DNA of 64,000 nucleotides from Deltaproteobacteria bacterium IMCC39146 (GCA_030005635.1 JARUHP010000002.1:124001-188000), one strand, 5' to 3'. Shown: positions 33,933-42,729, numbered from the stretch's first letter. Made by a program: numbers and translations. The notes: generated by a model not told the origin, from the letters alone.

Positions 33933-34925
33933 TTAGTCTTCTGCGATCTTCAGCACGATTTTGCCGAAATGTTTATCTTCTTCCATCATCCGGTGCGCTT
34001 CTACGACCTCATCGATGGTAAATACTTTTTCAATAATCGGCACGATGGTGCGGTCGGCGAATTTGGGCAGTGCGCGACGTGTGAATTCGGCGACAATCTC
34101 GGCTTTCTCAGGGACTGGGCGGGAGCGCAGCACCGAGCCGATGATCTGTTGGCGCTTGACCATCATCAAGGCGAGGTTGAGTTCAGCCTTGATGCCGCTG
34201 ATCACACCGATGCTGACCATTTTACCCTTGTAGCCGAGGGACTTCATGTTCGGGCCAAGGTATTTGGCGCCGACGTGATCGAGAACCAGATCAACACCTT
34301 TCTTCTGGGTGTAATCCTTGACGATTCCTGTGAAGTCTGGATTCTCCAGGTAGTTGATAACCAGGTCTGCGCCGAGATCACTGACCCGATCCATTTTCGA
34401 CGGATGGGCTGTGACAATCAACTTGCTGTTCGGAGTGAGGGCCTTGCTGAGCTGAATGGCCGCGGTGTTGACGCCACCGCCGCCGCCGTGGAGGATGGCG
34501 GTCTGGCCGTCCTGGAAGTCGCCGATCATAAAGACATTGAGGAACGCCGTGATGTAGGATTCACAGACACAGGCGGCCTCTTCAAAGCTCATGCTTTCAG
34601 GGATGCGCATCAGATGACTGGCGTAGGCCACAGCGTATTCCGCATAGCCGCCACCGCCTACCAGGCTGATAACCCGCTCGCCCACTTTCCAACCCTCTAC
34701 GCCAGGGCCAATCTCTTCGATGGTACCGGATACTTCAAGGCCAAGAATTTCTGAATCGCCGGCAGGGGGTGGGTAGTTCCCCGCACGTTGCACCAGGTCG
34801 GGGCGGTTGATCGATGTGGCAATCACCTTGACCAGAACTTCGCCTTCTTTAGGCGAAGGCTTCGCGGTTTCACCAACTTTGAGAACTTCAAGACCACCGA
34901 ATTCATCCATCAAAACTGCTTTCAT
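33933..34925 (-). CDS. NAD(P)H:quinone oxidoreductase, zinc-free MDR family
   Basis: The 330-residue medium-chain reductase starts 'MKAVLMDEFGGLEVLKVGE' at ATG 34925 (AGGAGAAAC upstream). It has 'ATSINRPDLVQRAGNYP', 'ILGLEVSGTIEEIG', and the NADPH-binding 'ILHGGGGGVNTAAIQLSK'. It lacks the structural-zinc Cys cluster of alcohol dehydrogenases, which places it in the quinone oxidoreductase/zeta-crystallin group. Expected reaction: NADPH-dependent reduction of quinones or enones. It stands alone between terminators and an ACGCAAAG repeat, so is probably monocistronic. Confidence 0.88.
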   Translation of the reverse strand: MKAVLMDEFGGLEVLKVGETAKPSPKEGEVLVKVIATSINRPDLVQRAGNYPPPAGDSEILGLEVSGTIEEIGPGVEGWKVGERVISLVGGGGYAEYAVAYASHLMRIPESMSFEEAACVCESYITAFLNVFMIGDFQDGQTAILHGGGGGVNTAAIQLSKALTPNSKLIVTAHPSKMDRVSDLGADLVINYLENPDFTGIVKDYTQKKGVDLVLDHVGAKYLGPNMKSLGYKGKMVSIGVISGIKAELNLALMMVKRQQIIGSVLRSRPVPEKAEIVAEFTRRALPKFADRTIVPIIEKVFTIDEVVEAHRMMEEDKHFGKIVLKIAED

Positions 34926-34990
34926 ATAGTTTCTCCTCAAATTGAAGGTTTTTGCTTGATTGTTGGTTATGTCAGAAACAAAGCAGAACT

Positions 34991-35133
34991 TTAACGCAAA
35001 GACGCAAAGGGTTCAAGCAGGACGCAAAGGGAAAACCTAACACGACATGGAGGGTCAACCCACATCAGGGTTAAGCTTTAGCGCTTAAGTCTTTCTTTGC
35101 GTCTCGATATTGTTCTTTGCGACTTTGCGTTAA
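34991..35133. repeat. ACGCAAAG-type inverted repeat element, copy 1
   Basis: An 11-bp perfect terminal inverted repeat (TTAACGCAAAG at 34991-35001, CTTTGCGTTAA at 35123-35133) encloses further copies of ACGCAAAG and CTTTGCG. Similar elements lie at 46121-46187 and 63602-63709. It sits upstream of the oxidoreductase and ends five bases before the next stop codon. No reading frame is carried. Confidence 0.7.
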
Positions 35134-35137
35134 AAAA

Positions 35138-35848
35138 TTACCCCTGCTCAGGTTTTCGCTCAAACCGATAGCCTCGCCCGCGCACCGTCAGAAAATGTTT
35201 CGGACTGGCCGGATCTTCTTCGAAGTACTTGCGGATGCGGACAATGAAGTTGTCGAGCGTACGGGTTTCCGTGTCTTCCGCCATTCCCCAGACTGATTTT
35301 AACAATGTCGCCCGGGTCAGGGTTTCACCTTCATGGCTGAAAAATATAGCCAACATCCGACCTTCGAGCTCGGTAATCCTGATCTTGCCTTTGGTGGTTT
35401 CCGCCGCCAGGTTGTTCAGGTCGATGAGGTTGCTGCCGAACTGGTAGCCTTCTGCTTTTATCTGCGAGGGCTGATACCACGCTGAACGGCGTAACATGCC
35501 ATGAATGCGCAACAGGAATTCATCGAGGCTGAACGGCTTGGTGAGGTAGTCGTCGGCCCCTTCTTTCAGTCCGTTGATTCGATCCTGTTCTTCACCCAGT
35601 GCTGTAAGCATGAGGATCGGCAGTTGTGGCTGAGCTTTGCGCATCTCTCTGCAGAGGTCAAAACCATGACTGTCCGGAAGCATCAGGTCAAGAACTACCA
35701 GGTCGAAAGACTGGCGACCGAAGGCGTCCATTGCAGCCGCGCCCGTTTCGGCATGAGTGATCAGAAAACCTTCATGCTCGAGGTTGAAGATGATGCCCTG
35801 GGCGATGTGCTTTTCGTCTTCGACGAGGAGGATGTGTGGTTTCTTCAT
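35138..35848 (-). CDS. OmpR/PhoB-family response regulator
   Basis: The 236-residue regulator has a receiver (acidic 'LVEDEKH', acceptor Asp in 'LVVLDLMLPDSHG', Thr in 'LTALG', Lys in 'LTKPFSLDE'). A winged-helix domain ends 'NFIVRIRKYFEEDPASPKHF' and 'VRGRGYRFE', as in PhoB/KdpE relatives. It shares an ATGA overlap with the kinase gene upstream-to-downstream at 35845-35848, the kinase being translated first. Target genes are unknown. Confidence 0.93.
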   Translation of the reverse strand: MKKPHILLVEDEKHIAQGIIFNLEHEGFLITHAETGAAAMDAFGRQSFDLVVLDLMLPDSHGFDLCREMRKAQPQLPILMLTALGEEQDRINGLKEGADDYLTKPFSLDEFLLRIHGMLRRSAWYQPSQIKAEGYQFGSNLIDLNNLAAETTKGKIRITELEGRMLAIFFSHEGETLTRATLLKSVWGMAEDTETRTLDNFIVRIRKYFEEDPASPKHFLTVRGRGYRFERKPEQG

Positions 35849-36807
35849 GAGGCCTCTGTTGTTGATGTTGATCTTGTGAGGGGGAGGGTGATCCTGAAGG
35901 TTGTCCCATGGCCCTGGCCTTGACTTTCAACTTTAACCTTGCCGTGATGGCGCAGGATATTGGCATGTACGATGAACAGGCCGAGGCCGGTGCCGCGGAT
36001 ATTTTCGTTCTTGCGACGCACGCGATAGAAGATGTTGAAGATTTTCTTCTGGTCTTTAAGCTCGATGCCGCGGCCGTGGTCGGTAAAGACAAGATAACAG
36101 TGATTCTGGTCGCTGCTCAAAGAGATCATGATCTCCGGAGACTGGTCGGAATAGAGGACCGCGTTTTCCAGCAGGTTGCGTAAAACGGTTTCCATAGCGT
36201 CCTGGTCGATTGCGGCGAAAATTTCGGGCTTGATGTCGAGTGATAACTTGCCGGCCTTAGGCAGGGTAAATTGACGATCCCGGAAATACTTTTCGACAAA
36301 GGCGCTGAAATCGATTGATTGGAGTTCGAGCCGCCAATGCTTCTGACCCACCCGGTTAGCCGACAGCAAGTTGTCGATCAGGCCATTGAGTCGGTTTGCA
36401 TCGCTCAGCATGGTCTCCACAAAGGGTGCTAGCTGTTCCGGTGAGGGCTGGTGGCGACGCACTGTTTCCAGATGCAGTTGCAGCGAGGCCAGCGGTGACT
36501 TGAGCTCGTGGGTTACCTGGGAGATAAACTGGCGTTGTTCGCGAACCAGGGAGGATTGTTTGCGCCAATACAGGAAGATGACGTAAACGCCGACAAGGAT
36601 AGAGACAAGCAGCAGCAACCCCTCTGTCAGAATCAACCAGTCTGGGCCTCCAACGAGTAACTCCGGACTGTATTTTTCGGCCAGCGCTCTCAGCTTGCGA
36701 TGATTGCCGAGAAACCAGTTGAGCCAGACAATCACCGCGAGCACCCAGGCGACCTGGATGCCGATGAAAGCCATGAGCGGGTTAAATATACGTTTCAGCC
36801 AATTCAT
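35845..36807 (-). CDS. Sensor histidine kinase
   Basis: The 320-residue kinase has two membrane segments (about 7-30 and 50-75) with a short periplasmic loop. The HisKA domain has 'FISQVTHELKSPLASLQ', and the ATPase has 'LRNLLENAVLYS', 'FTDHGRGIE' and 'RGTGLGLFIVHANI'. I start at ATG 36807; the TTG at 36843 would give an unlikely charged extension. No HAMP is evident. The small periplasmic loop is PhoR-like, but no phosphate genes are near. It forms an operon with the regulator. Confidence 0.91.
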   Translation of the reverse strand: MNWLKRIFNPLMAFIGIQVAWVLAVIVWLNWFLGNHRKLRALAEKYSPELLVGGPDWLILTEGLLLLVSILVGVYVIFLYWRKQSSLVREQRQFISQVTHELKSPLASLQLHLETVRRHQPSPEQLAPFVETMLSDANRLNGLIDNLLSANRVGQKHWRLELQSIDFSAFVEKYFRDRQFTLPKAGKLSLDIKPEIFAAIDQDAMETVLRNLLENAVLYSDQSPEIMISLSSDQNHCYLVFTDHGRGIELKDQKKIFNIFYRVRRKNENIRGTGLGLFIVHANILRHHGKVKVESQGQGHGTTFRITLPLTRSTSTTEAS

Positions 36808-36953
36808 AGGCTCATCTTTACCATTACAGACGCTGTCCGACAAGTGGAAGTGAAGAATGTTTTTACAGAATTATTACAAAGGGACCGATGAACCTTTGTT
36901 AAATTGGGCAGTGATTATGGCACTTTTTATGGAGCAATATTTAAGGAGCGAAT

Positions 36954-38027
36954 ATGCGCATCGGTAAACATGAAGTCACTTATCCCCTGATTCAAGGCGG
37001 CATGGCCGTGCGTGTTTCAGGACACCGCCTGGCCGGTCACGTTGCCCGTTGTGGTGGTGTCGGTCTTGTGGCCTCTGCCGGTATCGCCCTGAACGATCCC
37101 CAGTACACCGGTGATAATTATTTCGCCATAGAGCCTCAGTCTCTCAAGGATGAGCTGGCAAAGGCATACGAGATTGCCCCTGATGGTGTGATCGGCACCA
37201 ACTGCATGGTCGCTGTGACCGACTATGCTGCACTGGTCAAAGCTTCTTGCGAAGGTGGTGCCAAGCTGATCGTCAGCGGTGCCGGGCTGCCGATGAACCT
37301 GCCGGAGTTAACCGCTGAATGGCCGGATGTTGCTTTGGTGCCGATTGTTTCTTCAATCAAGGCCGCCGAACTGATCGCCCGCAAATGGCACAAAGCTTAC
37401 GGTCGCCTCCCCGATGCCGTGGTCGTAGAAGATCCCGATACAGCCGGTGGGCACCTCGGTGAAAAGCTGGAAAAAATTGGTACCGGTGAGTACGATCAGT
37501 ATGCGACAGTTCGTGGGGTTAAAGAGTATTTCCGCAACAAGTGGAACCTTGAAATTCCGGTTATTGCTGCCGGCGGTATCTGGGATCACGAAGATTTCCA
37601 GCATGCCATGGAGCAAGGCGCCGATGGCGTTCAGATGGGCACCCGTTTTGTCTGCACCGAAGAATGTGACGCCGATGATGCGTTCAAACAGGCGTACCTG
37701 GATTGCAGCAAGGAAGATATCGGCCTGCTCATGAGTCCGGCAGGCTTGCCGGGAAGAGCCCTGATCCGTAATGTCGAAGCGATTCGCGAACGTGACCTGG
37801 TGATGACGCCTACCTGTCCGACCGGCTGCCTGCGTAAGTGCGCATACAAGTCTTCAGGGGAGCGCTTCTGTATCGTGCATGCTCTTGATCGCGCCCAGCG
37901 CGGGGACACAGAAACCGGGCTGGTCTTTTGTGGCACCAACGCCTGGAAGGCAACAAAGATCGAAACCGTTGCCGGAATCTTTGCTGAGTTTTTTCACGGC
38001 GAGGCGACACAGGCGGCGAGTCATTAA
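36954..38027 (+). CDS. Nitronate monooxygenase / FabK-like flavin oxidoreductase
   Basis: The 357-residue TIM-barrel FMN enzyme belongs to the 2-nitropropane dioxygenase family. It has 'LIQGGMAVRVSG', 'AGGIWDHEDFQHAMEQGADGVQMGTRF' in part, and 'DPDTAGGHLG' around the catalytic region. A Cys-rich stretch near the end ('CPTGCLRKCAYKSSGERFC') is unusual for the family and could bind metal. Reported roles are nitronate oxidation or, in FabK, enoyl-ACP reduction; the sequence alone does not decide. AAGGAG precedes the ATG. A strong terminator follows, so it is separate from the haem genes. Confidence 0.85.
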   Translation: MRIGKHEVTYPLIQGGMAVRVSGHRLAGHVARCGGVGLVASAGIALNDPQYTGDNYFAIEPQSLKDELAKAYEIAPDGVIGTNCMVAVTDYAALVKASCEGGAKLIVSGAGLPMNLPELTAEWPDVALVPIVSSIKAAELIARKWHKAYGRLPDAVVVEDPDTAGGHLGEKLEKIGTGEYDQYATVRGVKEYFRNKWNLEIPVIAAGGIWDHEDFQHAMEQGADGVQMGTRFVCTEECDADDAFKQAYLDCSKEDIGLLMSPAGLPGRALIRNVEAIRERDLVMTPTCPTGCLRKCAYKSSGERFCIVHALDRAQRGDTETGLVFCGTNAWKATKIETVAGIFAEFFHGEATQAASH

Positions 38028-38054
38028 GTATTGTCCCTATAATCATTTCAGCGA

Positions 38055-38077
38055 GGCAGCCTTCGGGCTGCCTTTTT
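38055..38077 (+). terminator. Rho-independent terminator
   Basis: GGCAGCC (38055-38061), a TTCG tetraloop and GGCTGCC (38066-38072) are followed directly by five T. This is a textbook terminator 28 bases past the nitronate monooxygenase-like stop codon. Confidence 0.93.
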
Positions 38078-38125
38078 GGTTTGTCTTCGGTTGTCTGTCT
38101 TAAAGGCTAAAAAGTCCTTAATCAC

Positions 38126-38186
38126 TTGTCATCGCGGTTTGTCTTGTTGTAAAATGTGAACTTGTGGTTCGGGGTAGCCCCGAACC
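38126..38186 (+). promoter_or_regulatory. Putative promoter and leader hairpin of the haem block
   Basis: TTGTCA (38126-38131) and TAAAAT (38150-38155) are 18 bases apart, a fair sigma70 promoter. Just downstream a perfect 9-bp stem (GGTTCGGGG 38166-38174, CCCCGAACC 38178-38186) with a 3-base loop falls at or near the transcript start. It could shield the 5' end or act as an attenuator. The start codon of the radical SAM gene is 46 bases further on. Confidence 0.45.
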
Positions 38187-38232
38187 GCATTCTTTTCTCT
38201 GAAAACAACAGTATCTTTAAGGAGTTGCCGAT

Positions 38233-39348
38233 ATGGCACCAAAAGAAGAGTATATCCCTAAATGGATCGCCTGGGAGTCGACCCAGCGTTGCAATTTAAA
38301 CTGTGTACACTGCCGCTGTTCCTCCGATATGGATGCGGCTGTTGGCGATTTTAATACCGAAGAGGCCTTCAAGCTGATTGACGACATCTGTGAGGTCAGC
38401 CAGCCGGTCATGGTCCTCTCTGGCGGAGAGCCTTTGCTGCGTAAGGATATCTTTGAAATTGCCCGTTATGGTACCAGCAAAGGCCTGCGAATGTGCATGG
38501 CCACCAACGGCACCCTGATCACGGATGAAGTCTGCCAGCAGATGCTTGAAGCCGACATCAAGATGGTCTCCTTGTCTCTCGATGGCTCAACAGCAGAGAT
38601 CCACGATGACTTCCGTGCCTGCCCTGGAGCCTTTGACGGTGTGGTGCGAGCTGCAGAAACCCTTAATCGAAACGGCATCAAGTTCCTGATCAACTCTTCG
38701 TTTACCAAGCGTAATCAGAAAGACATCGGTGCCACTTTCAAGGTGGCTAAAGAGCTTGGTGCAACAGCCTGGTATATGTTCATGATTGTACCGACCGGTC
38801 GTGGCGAAGACATTATGAACGAACTGGTTTCCAAGGAAGACTACGAGGAGATTCTGACCTGGCACTATCAACAGGAGAAGGGCGAGGATGAGATCCTGAT
38901 GCGCCCGACCTGCGCTCCGCATTACTATCGCGTTGTGCCGCAGATGGCCAAAGCCGAAGGTGTTGATTTCAAGCGCCGCAGCCTGACATTCTCCACCGGT
39001 GGCGGCAAAGGTTGTATTGCTGCCCAGACTATCTGCCTGATCGATTGCTTCGGTAATCTCAAGCCCTGTTCCTACTTCCATTCCTCGGTCGGCAATGTTA
39101 AACAGGTGCCGTTCAAGGATCTCTGGTTCAACAGCAAGACTTTCAACGACCTGCGCAATTTTAAAGAGTACAAGGGCAAGTGCGGGGAGTGCGAGTTCAT
39201 CAACGTCTGTGGTGGTTGCCGCGCCCGTGCCGATGCTGTCTACGGTGATTACATGGCAGAAGAACCTTTCTGCAATTACGTTCCACCACGTACGCAAAAG
39301 CGCATGGAGAAAGAGGCGGCCGAAAATGCTGCAAAAGAAAAATCTTAA
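38233..39348 (+). CDS. Radical SAM/SPASM protein, AhbD/NirJ-like
   Basis: The 371-residue protein has the radical SAM cluster motif '[12 protein letters not shown]' (C-x3-C-x2-C), 'LSGGEPLLR' and 'SLSLDG'. A SPASM-type C-terminus with auxiliary cluster cysteines follows ('[20 protein letters not shown]', '[15 protein letters not shown]', 'FC'). AhbD makes haem b from iron-coproporphyrin III in sulfate reducers; NirJ acts in haem d1 synthesis. Its place directly before hemE and hemH supports a tetrapyrrole role, but hemH and protoporphyrinogen oxidase are also present, so which reaction it performs is open. AAGGAG precedes the ATG. Confidence 0.85.
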   Translation: MAPKEEYIPKWIAWESTQRCNLNCVHCRCSSDMDAAVGDFNTEEAFKLIDDICEVSQPVMVLSGGEPLLRKDIFEIARYGTSKGLRMCMATNGTLITDEVCQQMLEADIKMVSLSLDGSTAEIHDDFRACPGAFDGVVRAAETLNRNGIKFLINSSFTKRNQKDIGATFKVAKELGATAWYMFMIVPTGRGEDIMNELVSKEDYEEILTWHYQQEKGEDEILMRPTCAPHYYRVVPQMAKAEGVDFKRRSLTFSTGGGKGCIAAQTICLIDCFGNLKPCSYFHSSVGNVKQVPFKDLWFNSKTFNDLRNFKEYKGKCGECEFINVCGGCRARADAVYGDYMAEEPFCNYVPPRTQKRMEKEAAENAAKEKS

Positions 39349-39365
39349 GAGGCCAAAACGTACAA

Positions 39366-39417
39366 CGTGAAAAGTGACTGGTTGTAACCTTTCACGTTTC
39401 ACCTTTCACTTTTCACG
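39366..39417. repeat. TTTCAC-type intergenic inverted repeat
   Basis: CGTGAAAAGTGA (39366-39377) and its perfect complement TCACTTTTCACG (39406-39417) enclose 28 bases that include two more TTTCAC units. It fills the space between the AhbD-like gene and hemE. A related TCAC-rich repeat lies between hemE and hemH. The hairpin may affect mRNA stability within the operon. Confidence 0.65.
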
Positions 39418-39437
39418 ATAATTTCAGGAGGAGTTTC

Positions 39438-40475
39438 ATGTCTCAAGAATACACGTTCATCAAGGCTTGCTGGGGCCAACCGACAGACTATGTTCCCGTA
39501 TGGCTGATGCGTCAGGCCGGCCGTTACCTGCAGTGCTACAAGGATGTCCGCGCCAAGGGCGGCGGCACCTTCCTCGATCTCTGCAAGGATCCCGCCCGCG
39601 CCGCGGAGGTTACCATCCAGCCGATCGATATCCTCGATGCTGATGCGGCGATCCTCTTCTCCGATATCCTGACACCGATTGAGCCGATGGGGATGAAACT
39701 TGATTTCGTTCCGGGCCCTGTCTTCGAAGACCCGATCCGTACCGCTGCTGATGTCGATGCCCTGGTGGTGCCTGAGGATATGAGCCAAGCGGTCTCTTAT
39801 GTGCCGGCCATTATCAAGCGCTTGCGGGTTGCCTTTGAAGGCCGTGTGCCACTGATCGGTTTTGGTGGCGCGCCCTTTACTCTCGCCTGCTACATGGTTG
39901 AAGGTAAGGGCAGCAAGGATTTCGCTTCTCTCAAGCAGATGATGTACTCGGATTTCCCGCTTTATGACGCGCTGATGAAGAAGATCACCGAGATGGATCG
40001 CCGTTACCTCAACATGCAGATTGAAGCCGGTGCTCAGGCCATCCAGATTTTTGACACATGGGGTGGCCTGCTGGCGCCTCTCGATTATGAACGCTATATC
40101 CTCCCTTACGTCAAGGAACTGATCAACGGCCTTAATCGCGACGGTATCCCGGTCATTTATTTTGTCAAAAATGGCGGCACAATGCTCGAACTGGTGAAGG
40201 AGTCCGGAGCCGATGTGCTCGGTCTCGACTGGCATGTCAACCTTGGCAAGGCCCGTGACATTCTCGGTGATGATATCGCCGTTCAGGGTAATCTCGACCC
40301 GACCGTACTCTATGCTCCGAAGGATCACATCGAGCGTGAGGTGCAGCGCATTCTCGATGAGAACGCTGGTCGTCCGGGCTTCATCTTTAACCTTGGCCAT
40401 GGTATTTTGCCCACCGTGCCACCGGAGAACGCCATCCACATGGTTGAATGTGTGCACAGGCTCAGCGGCAAATAA
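39438..40475 (+). CDS. hemE: Uroporphyrinogen decarboxylase
   Basis: The 345-residue enzyme decarboxylates the four acetate side chains of uroporphyrinogen III to coproporphyrinogen III. Signature 1 is 'PVWLMRQAGRYL' with its substrate Arg; 'ILFSDILTPIEPMGM' carries the Asp that binds pyrroles; 'FGGAPFTLACYMVEG' is signature 2. 'HGILPTVPPENA' closes the barrel. GGAGGAG precedes the ATG. It is the central gene of the haem block. Confidence 0.97.
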   Translation: MSQEYTFIKACWGQPTDYVPVWLMRQAGRYLQCYKDVRAKGGGTFLDLCKDPARAAEVTIQPIDILDADAAILFSDILTPIEPMGMKLDFVPGPVFEDPIRTAADVDALVVPEDMSQAVSYVPAIIKRLRVAFEGRVPLIGFGGAPFTLACYMVEGKGSKDFASLKQMMYSDFPLYDALMKKITEMDRRYLNMQIEAGAQAIQIFDTWGGLLAPLDYERYILPYVKELINGLNRDGIPVIYFVKNGGTMLELVKESGADVLGLDWHVNLGKARDILGDDIAVQGNLDPTVLYAPKDHIEREVQRILDENAGRPGFIFNLGHGILPTVPPENAIHMVECVHRLSGK

Positions 40476-40476
40476 C

Positions 40477-40566
40477 CTGTGAGGTGTGAGGTGTCAGGAG
40501 TGAGGCGGAAAGGCTCCTTTTGATTTGATTCTCCTCACCCCTCACCCTCACGCTTCACCCCTCACG
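40477..40566. repeat. TCAC-rich intergenic inverted repeat between hemE and hemH
   Basis: A GTGAGG-rich left arm (about 40477-40505) is imperfectly complementary to a CCTCACCCCTCACC-rich right arm (about 40533-40566). The whole gap between hemE and hemH is this repeat. It resembles the repeat at 39366-39417 in structure but with C in place of some T. The right arm runs up to the hemH start, so translation start access could be affected. Confidence 0.6.
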
Positions 40567-40573
40567 GTTTTTT

Positions 40574-41548
40574 ATGAATCTCGACAAACCTACCGGACTG
40601 GTACTGTTAAATATGGGCGGACCTGACTCGTTAAGAGCGGTCCGCCCGTTTCTCTATAATCTCTTTTCTGATCGCGACCTGATCCAGTTGCCGGCCGGCG
40701 CACTGCTGCAGAAGCCCTTTGCCTTCATGATCAGCACACTGCGTGCACCGAAGGTGAAGGTCAACTATGCCTCAATCGGTGGCAAATCCCCGCTTCTGGA
40801 ATGGACTGAAAAACAGGCCGCGGGTGTCGCCCGTGAACTTGGTGGTCAGGTCAAGCCGTTCGTTGCCATGCGCTATTGGCAACCGCGTGCCGAGGAGTGC
40901 CTGCAGCGCATGAAGCAGGATGGCATTACGCAGGCCGTCGTGCTCTCCATGTACCCGCACTACACCAGCGCCACCACTGGTAGCAGTATTAAGGATTTTG
41001 AAGCCGCCGCCTCACGGGTTTACCCGGAACTTGAATATACGATCATCAGTGAATGGTACGATTGGCCCGCTTATCTTGATGCCCTGGCTAACCGGATACG
41101 AGAAGGGCTGGAAAAGTTCCACGAACTGTCTCGTGATGAAATCCCCATTCTTTTCTCTGCCCATGCCTTGCCGCAGAAGTTTATTGATGAAGGCGATCCC
41201 TACCTCGATCATGTAACCTCTACGGTGCGAGGGGTGATGGAGCGTTTCCCCGGTCACCCCTGGAGGCTCGGCTTTCAGAGTCGCAGCGGGCCGGTGCAGT
41301 GGATGGAGCCCGACACCCTGGAAGTGCTCGACCAACTCGGTGCAGAACAAGCTCCCGGCGCGTTGATCGTGCCGATCTCTTTCGTGTCGGACCATATCGA
41401 AACCCTGCAGGAGATTGATTTCGAATTTCGTATGCACGCAGAGGAGGTTGGTTTGCCGCGTTTTGAAAGAACCCCTTCACTCAATGATAACCAGGACTTT
41501 ATCCATTCCCTGGCGGCATTGGTGCGCAATCACCTGGAGCAAAGATGA
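40574..41548 (+). CDS. hemH: Ferrochelatase
   Basis: The 324-residue enzyme inserts ferrous iron into protoporphyrin IX (or coproporphyrin). It has 'TGLVLLNMGGPDSL', the metal-inserting His in 'LFSAHALPQKF', 'LGFQSRSGPVQWMEPDT' and the Glu-rich 'SDHIETLQEIDFEF'. No clear ribosome site precedes ATG 40574; the TCAC repeat abuts it. Its stop overlaps the start of a tiny CxxC protein. It works with the protoporphyrinogen oxidase at 53758. Confidence 0.96.
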   Translation: MNLDKPTGLVLLNMGGPDSLRAVRPFLYNLFSDRDLIQLPAGALLQKPFAFMISTLRAPKVKVNYASIGGKSPLLEWTEKQAAGVARELGGQVKPFVAMRYWQPRAEECLQRMKQDGITQAVVLSMYPHYTSATTGSSIKDFEAAASRVYPELEYTIISEWYDWPAYLDALANRIREGLEKFHELSRDEIPILFSAHALPQKFIDEGDPYLDHVTSTVRGVMERFPGHPWRLGFQSRSGPVQWMEPDTLEVLDQLGAEQAPGALIVPISFVSDHIETLQEIDFEFRMHAEEVGLPRFERTPSLNDNQDFIHSLAALVRNHLEQR

Positions 41549-41727
41549 TGGCTACCTGTCGGCACTGCGGCACAGAGTTTGACCCCGACAACCTGCCAGG
41601 CGAAGCGTCGGTTCAGGCGGGCCTGATCCTGGCTGAAGAGCAATACGGTGATGCAGGCGAAGTCTGCGCAAACTGTTTGTCCAGCCGTGGGCGATTGTCG
41701 ATGATGTACGATCCGAGTTGTCATTAA
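41545..41727 (+). CDS. Tiny CxxC/CxxC protein coupled to hemH
   Basis: The 60-residue protein carries 'CRHCGTEFD' near the N-terminus, 'CANC' in the C-terminal half and a lone Cys-His at the end, so a zinc ribbon or small metal site is likely. It starts at ATG 41545 within the hemH stop (ATGATG), with GGAG seven bases upstream, so it is co-translated with ferrochelatase. I do not recognise the family. Given its place it may bind iron or haem or help the chelatase, but this is inference only. Confidence 0.7.
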   Translation: MMATCRHCGTEFDPDNLPGEASVQAGLILAEEQYGDAGEVCANCLSSRGRLSMMYDPSCH

Positions 41728-41771
41728 GAACCGCAACGCGTTGCGAGTAGCGTAGGCGAAACAAAAACTAA

Positions 41772-41797
41772 CGGCCTGGGCATTTCTGCCCGGGCCG
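41772..41797. terminator. Rho-independent terminator after the haem block
   Basis: An 11-bp stem (41772-41782 with 41787-41797, one G-T wobble) and a 4-base loop are followed on the plus strand by a T-rich stretch. It separates the haem block from the convergent cbpA gene and may serve both. Confidence 0.75.
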
Positions 41798-41847
41798 CTT
41801 TCTTTAATTTTGTTTTCCTCACCACACGCTGCTCGTTACTTGGGTTT

Positions 41848-42729
41848 TTAGACCCCTTCATCTCGAAGTTTCTCTATTAACACCTTCTGCTCCTCACTCA
41901 GCAACTGTGGTACATCAATTTCGATGATAGCATAGAGGTCACCGTTCGGGTTGCCTGCGCGGGCCGGGACACCGAAACCTTTGAGCCTGATCTTGCTGCC
42001 ATTCTGTGTGCCTGGCTTCACTTTGATGCGTTTGCTATCCTCAAGAGTTTCCACGGTGACCGTGGTGCCGAGACATGCCCCGGTGAAAGGAATCTTGACG
42101 GTCGTGATCAGGTTCTTGTCTTCACGGCGAAAACGGGAGTCTTTGCTGACGTTGATCTCCAACATCAGGTCGCCGTTAGGCCCGCCGTTCGGGCTGGCCG
42201 CACCTTTGCCGGAGATACGCAGCTTCTGTCCTGGTTCTACTCCGCTTGGAATACGCACCTGCAACTGCTCGTTCTGACCGTTGCGTTCGAGATCGACCCG
42301 TCTTTCTCCGCCGAGGATTGCCTGGCGAAACGGGATTGTGATTCGCATCAGGTAGTCCTGGCCCTTTCTGGGCCGGGGGCGGTGATGCCCACCTCTGCCA
42401 CCGAACATCTGGCTGAAGACGTCTTCTCCCCCACCACCGAAGCCGAACTCACGAAAGATGTCTCCGAAGTCTGCATTGCGGAAAATATCTTCTTGAGAAA
42501 AACGTTGATGGAAGACCGCGTCGCCATACTGGTCGTATTGCTGTTTCTTCTCTGTATCGGAGAGAACGGCATAAGCTTCGGAAATTTCCTTGAAGCGCTC
42601 CTCCGCCTTCTTGTTGTCCGGGTTTTTGTCGGGATGATATTTCAGTGCCAGTTTACGGTAGGCTTTTTTGATCTGGTCGGCAGTTGAATTTTTCTCGATA
42701 CCGAGAACAGCATAGTAATCTGAGGCCAT
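41848..42729 (-). CDS. cbpA: Curved DNA-binding protein CbpA / DnaJ-class co-chaperone
   Basis: The 293-residue protein has a J domain ('[21 protein letters not shown]', HPD in '[11 protein letters not shown]', residues about 3-70). A Gly/Phe-rich linker with '[10 protein letters not shown]' follows, then two DnaJ C-terminal barrels. The Cys-rich zinc domain of DnaJ is absent, which marks the CbpA type. It stimulates DnaK and may bind DNA. The stop lies close to the shared terminator region with the haem block. Confidence 0.92.
   Translation of the reverse strand: MASDYYAVLGIEKNSTADQIKKAYRKLALKYHPDKNPDNKKAEERFKEISEAYAVLSDTEKKQQYDQYGDAVFHQRFSQEDIFRNADFGDIFREFGFGGGGEDVFSQMFGGRGGHHRPRPRKGQDYLMRITIPFRQAILGGERRVDLERNGQNEQLQVRIPSGVEPGQKLRISGKGAASPNGGPNGDLMLEINVSKDSRFRREDKNLITTVKIPFTGACLGTTVTVETLEDSKRIKVKPGTQNGSKIRLKGFGVPARAGNPNGDLYAIIEIDVPQLLSEEQKVLIEKLRDEGV

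Noticed and set aside
38587-39402. A 271-codon minus-strand frame opposite the radical SAM gene
   Set aside because: The plus-strand protein has the CxxxCxxC cluster and SPASM cysteines; the opposite frame has no support.
39399-40457. A 352-codon minus-strand frame opposite hemE
   Set aside because: hemE on the plus strand has unmistakable signatures; the opposite frame is a by-product of its codon bias.
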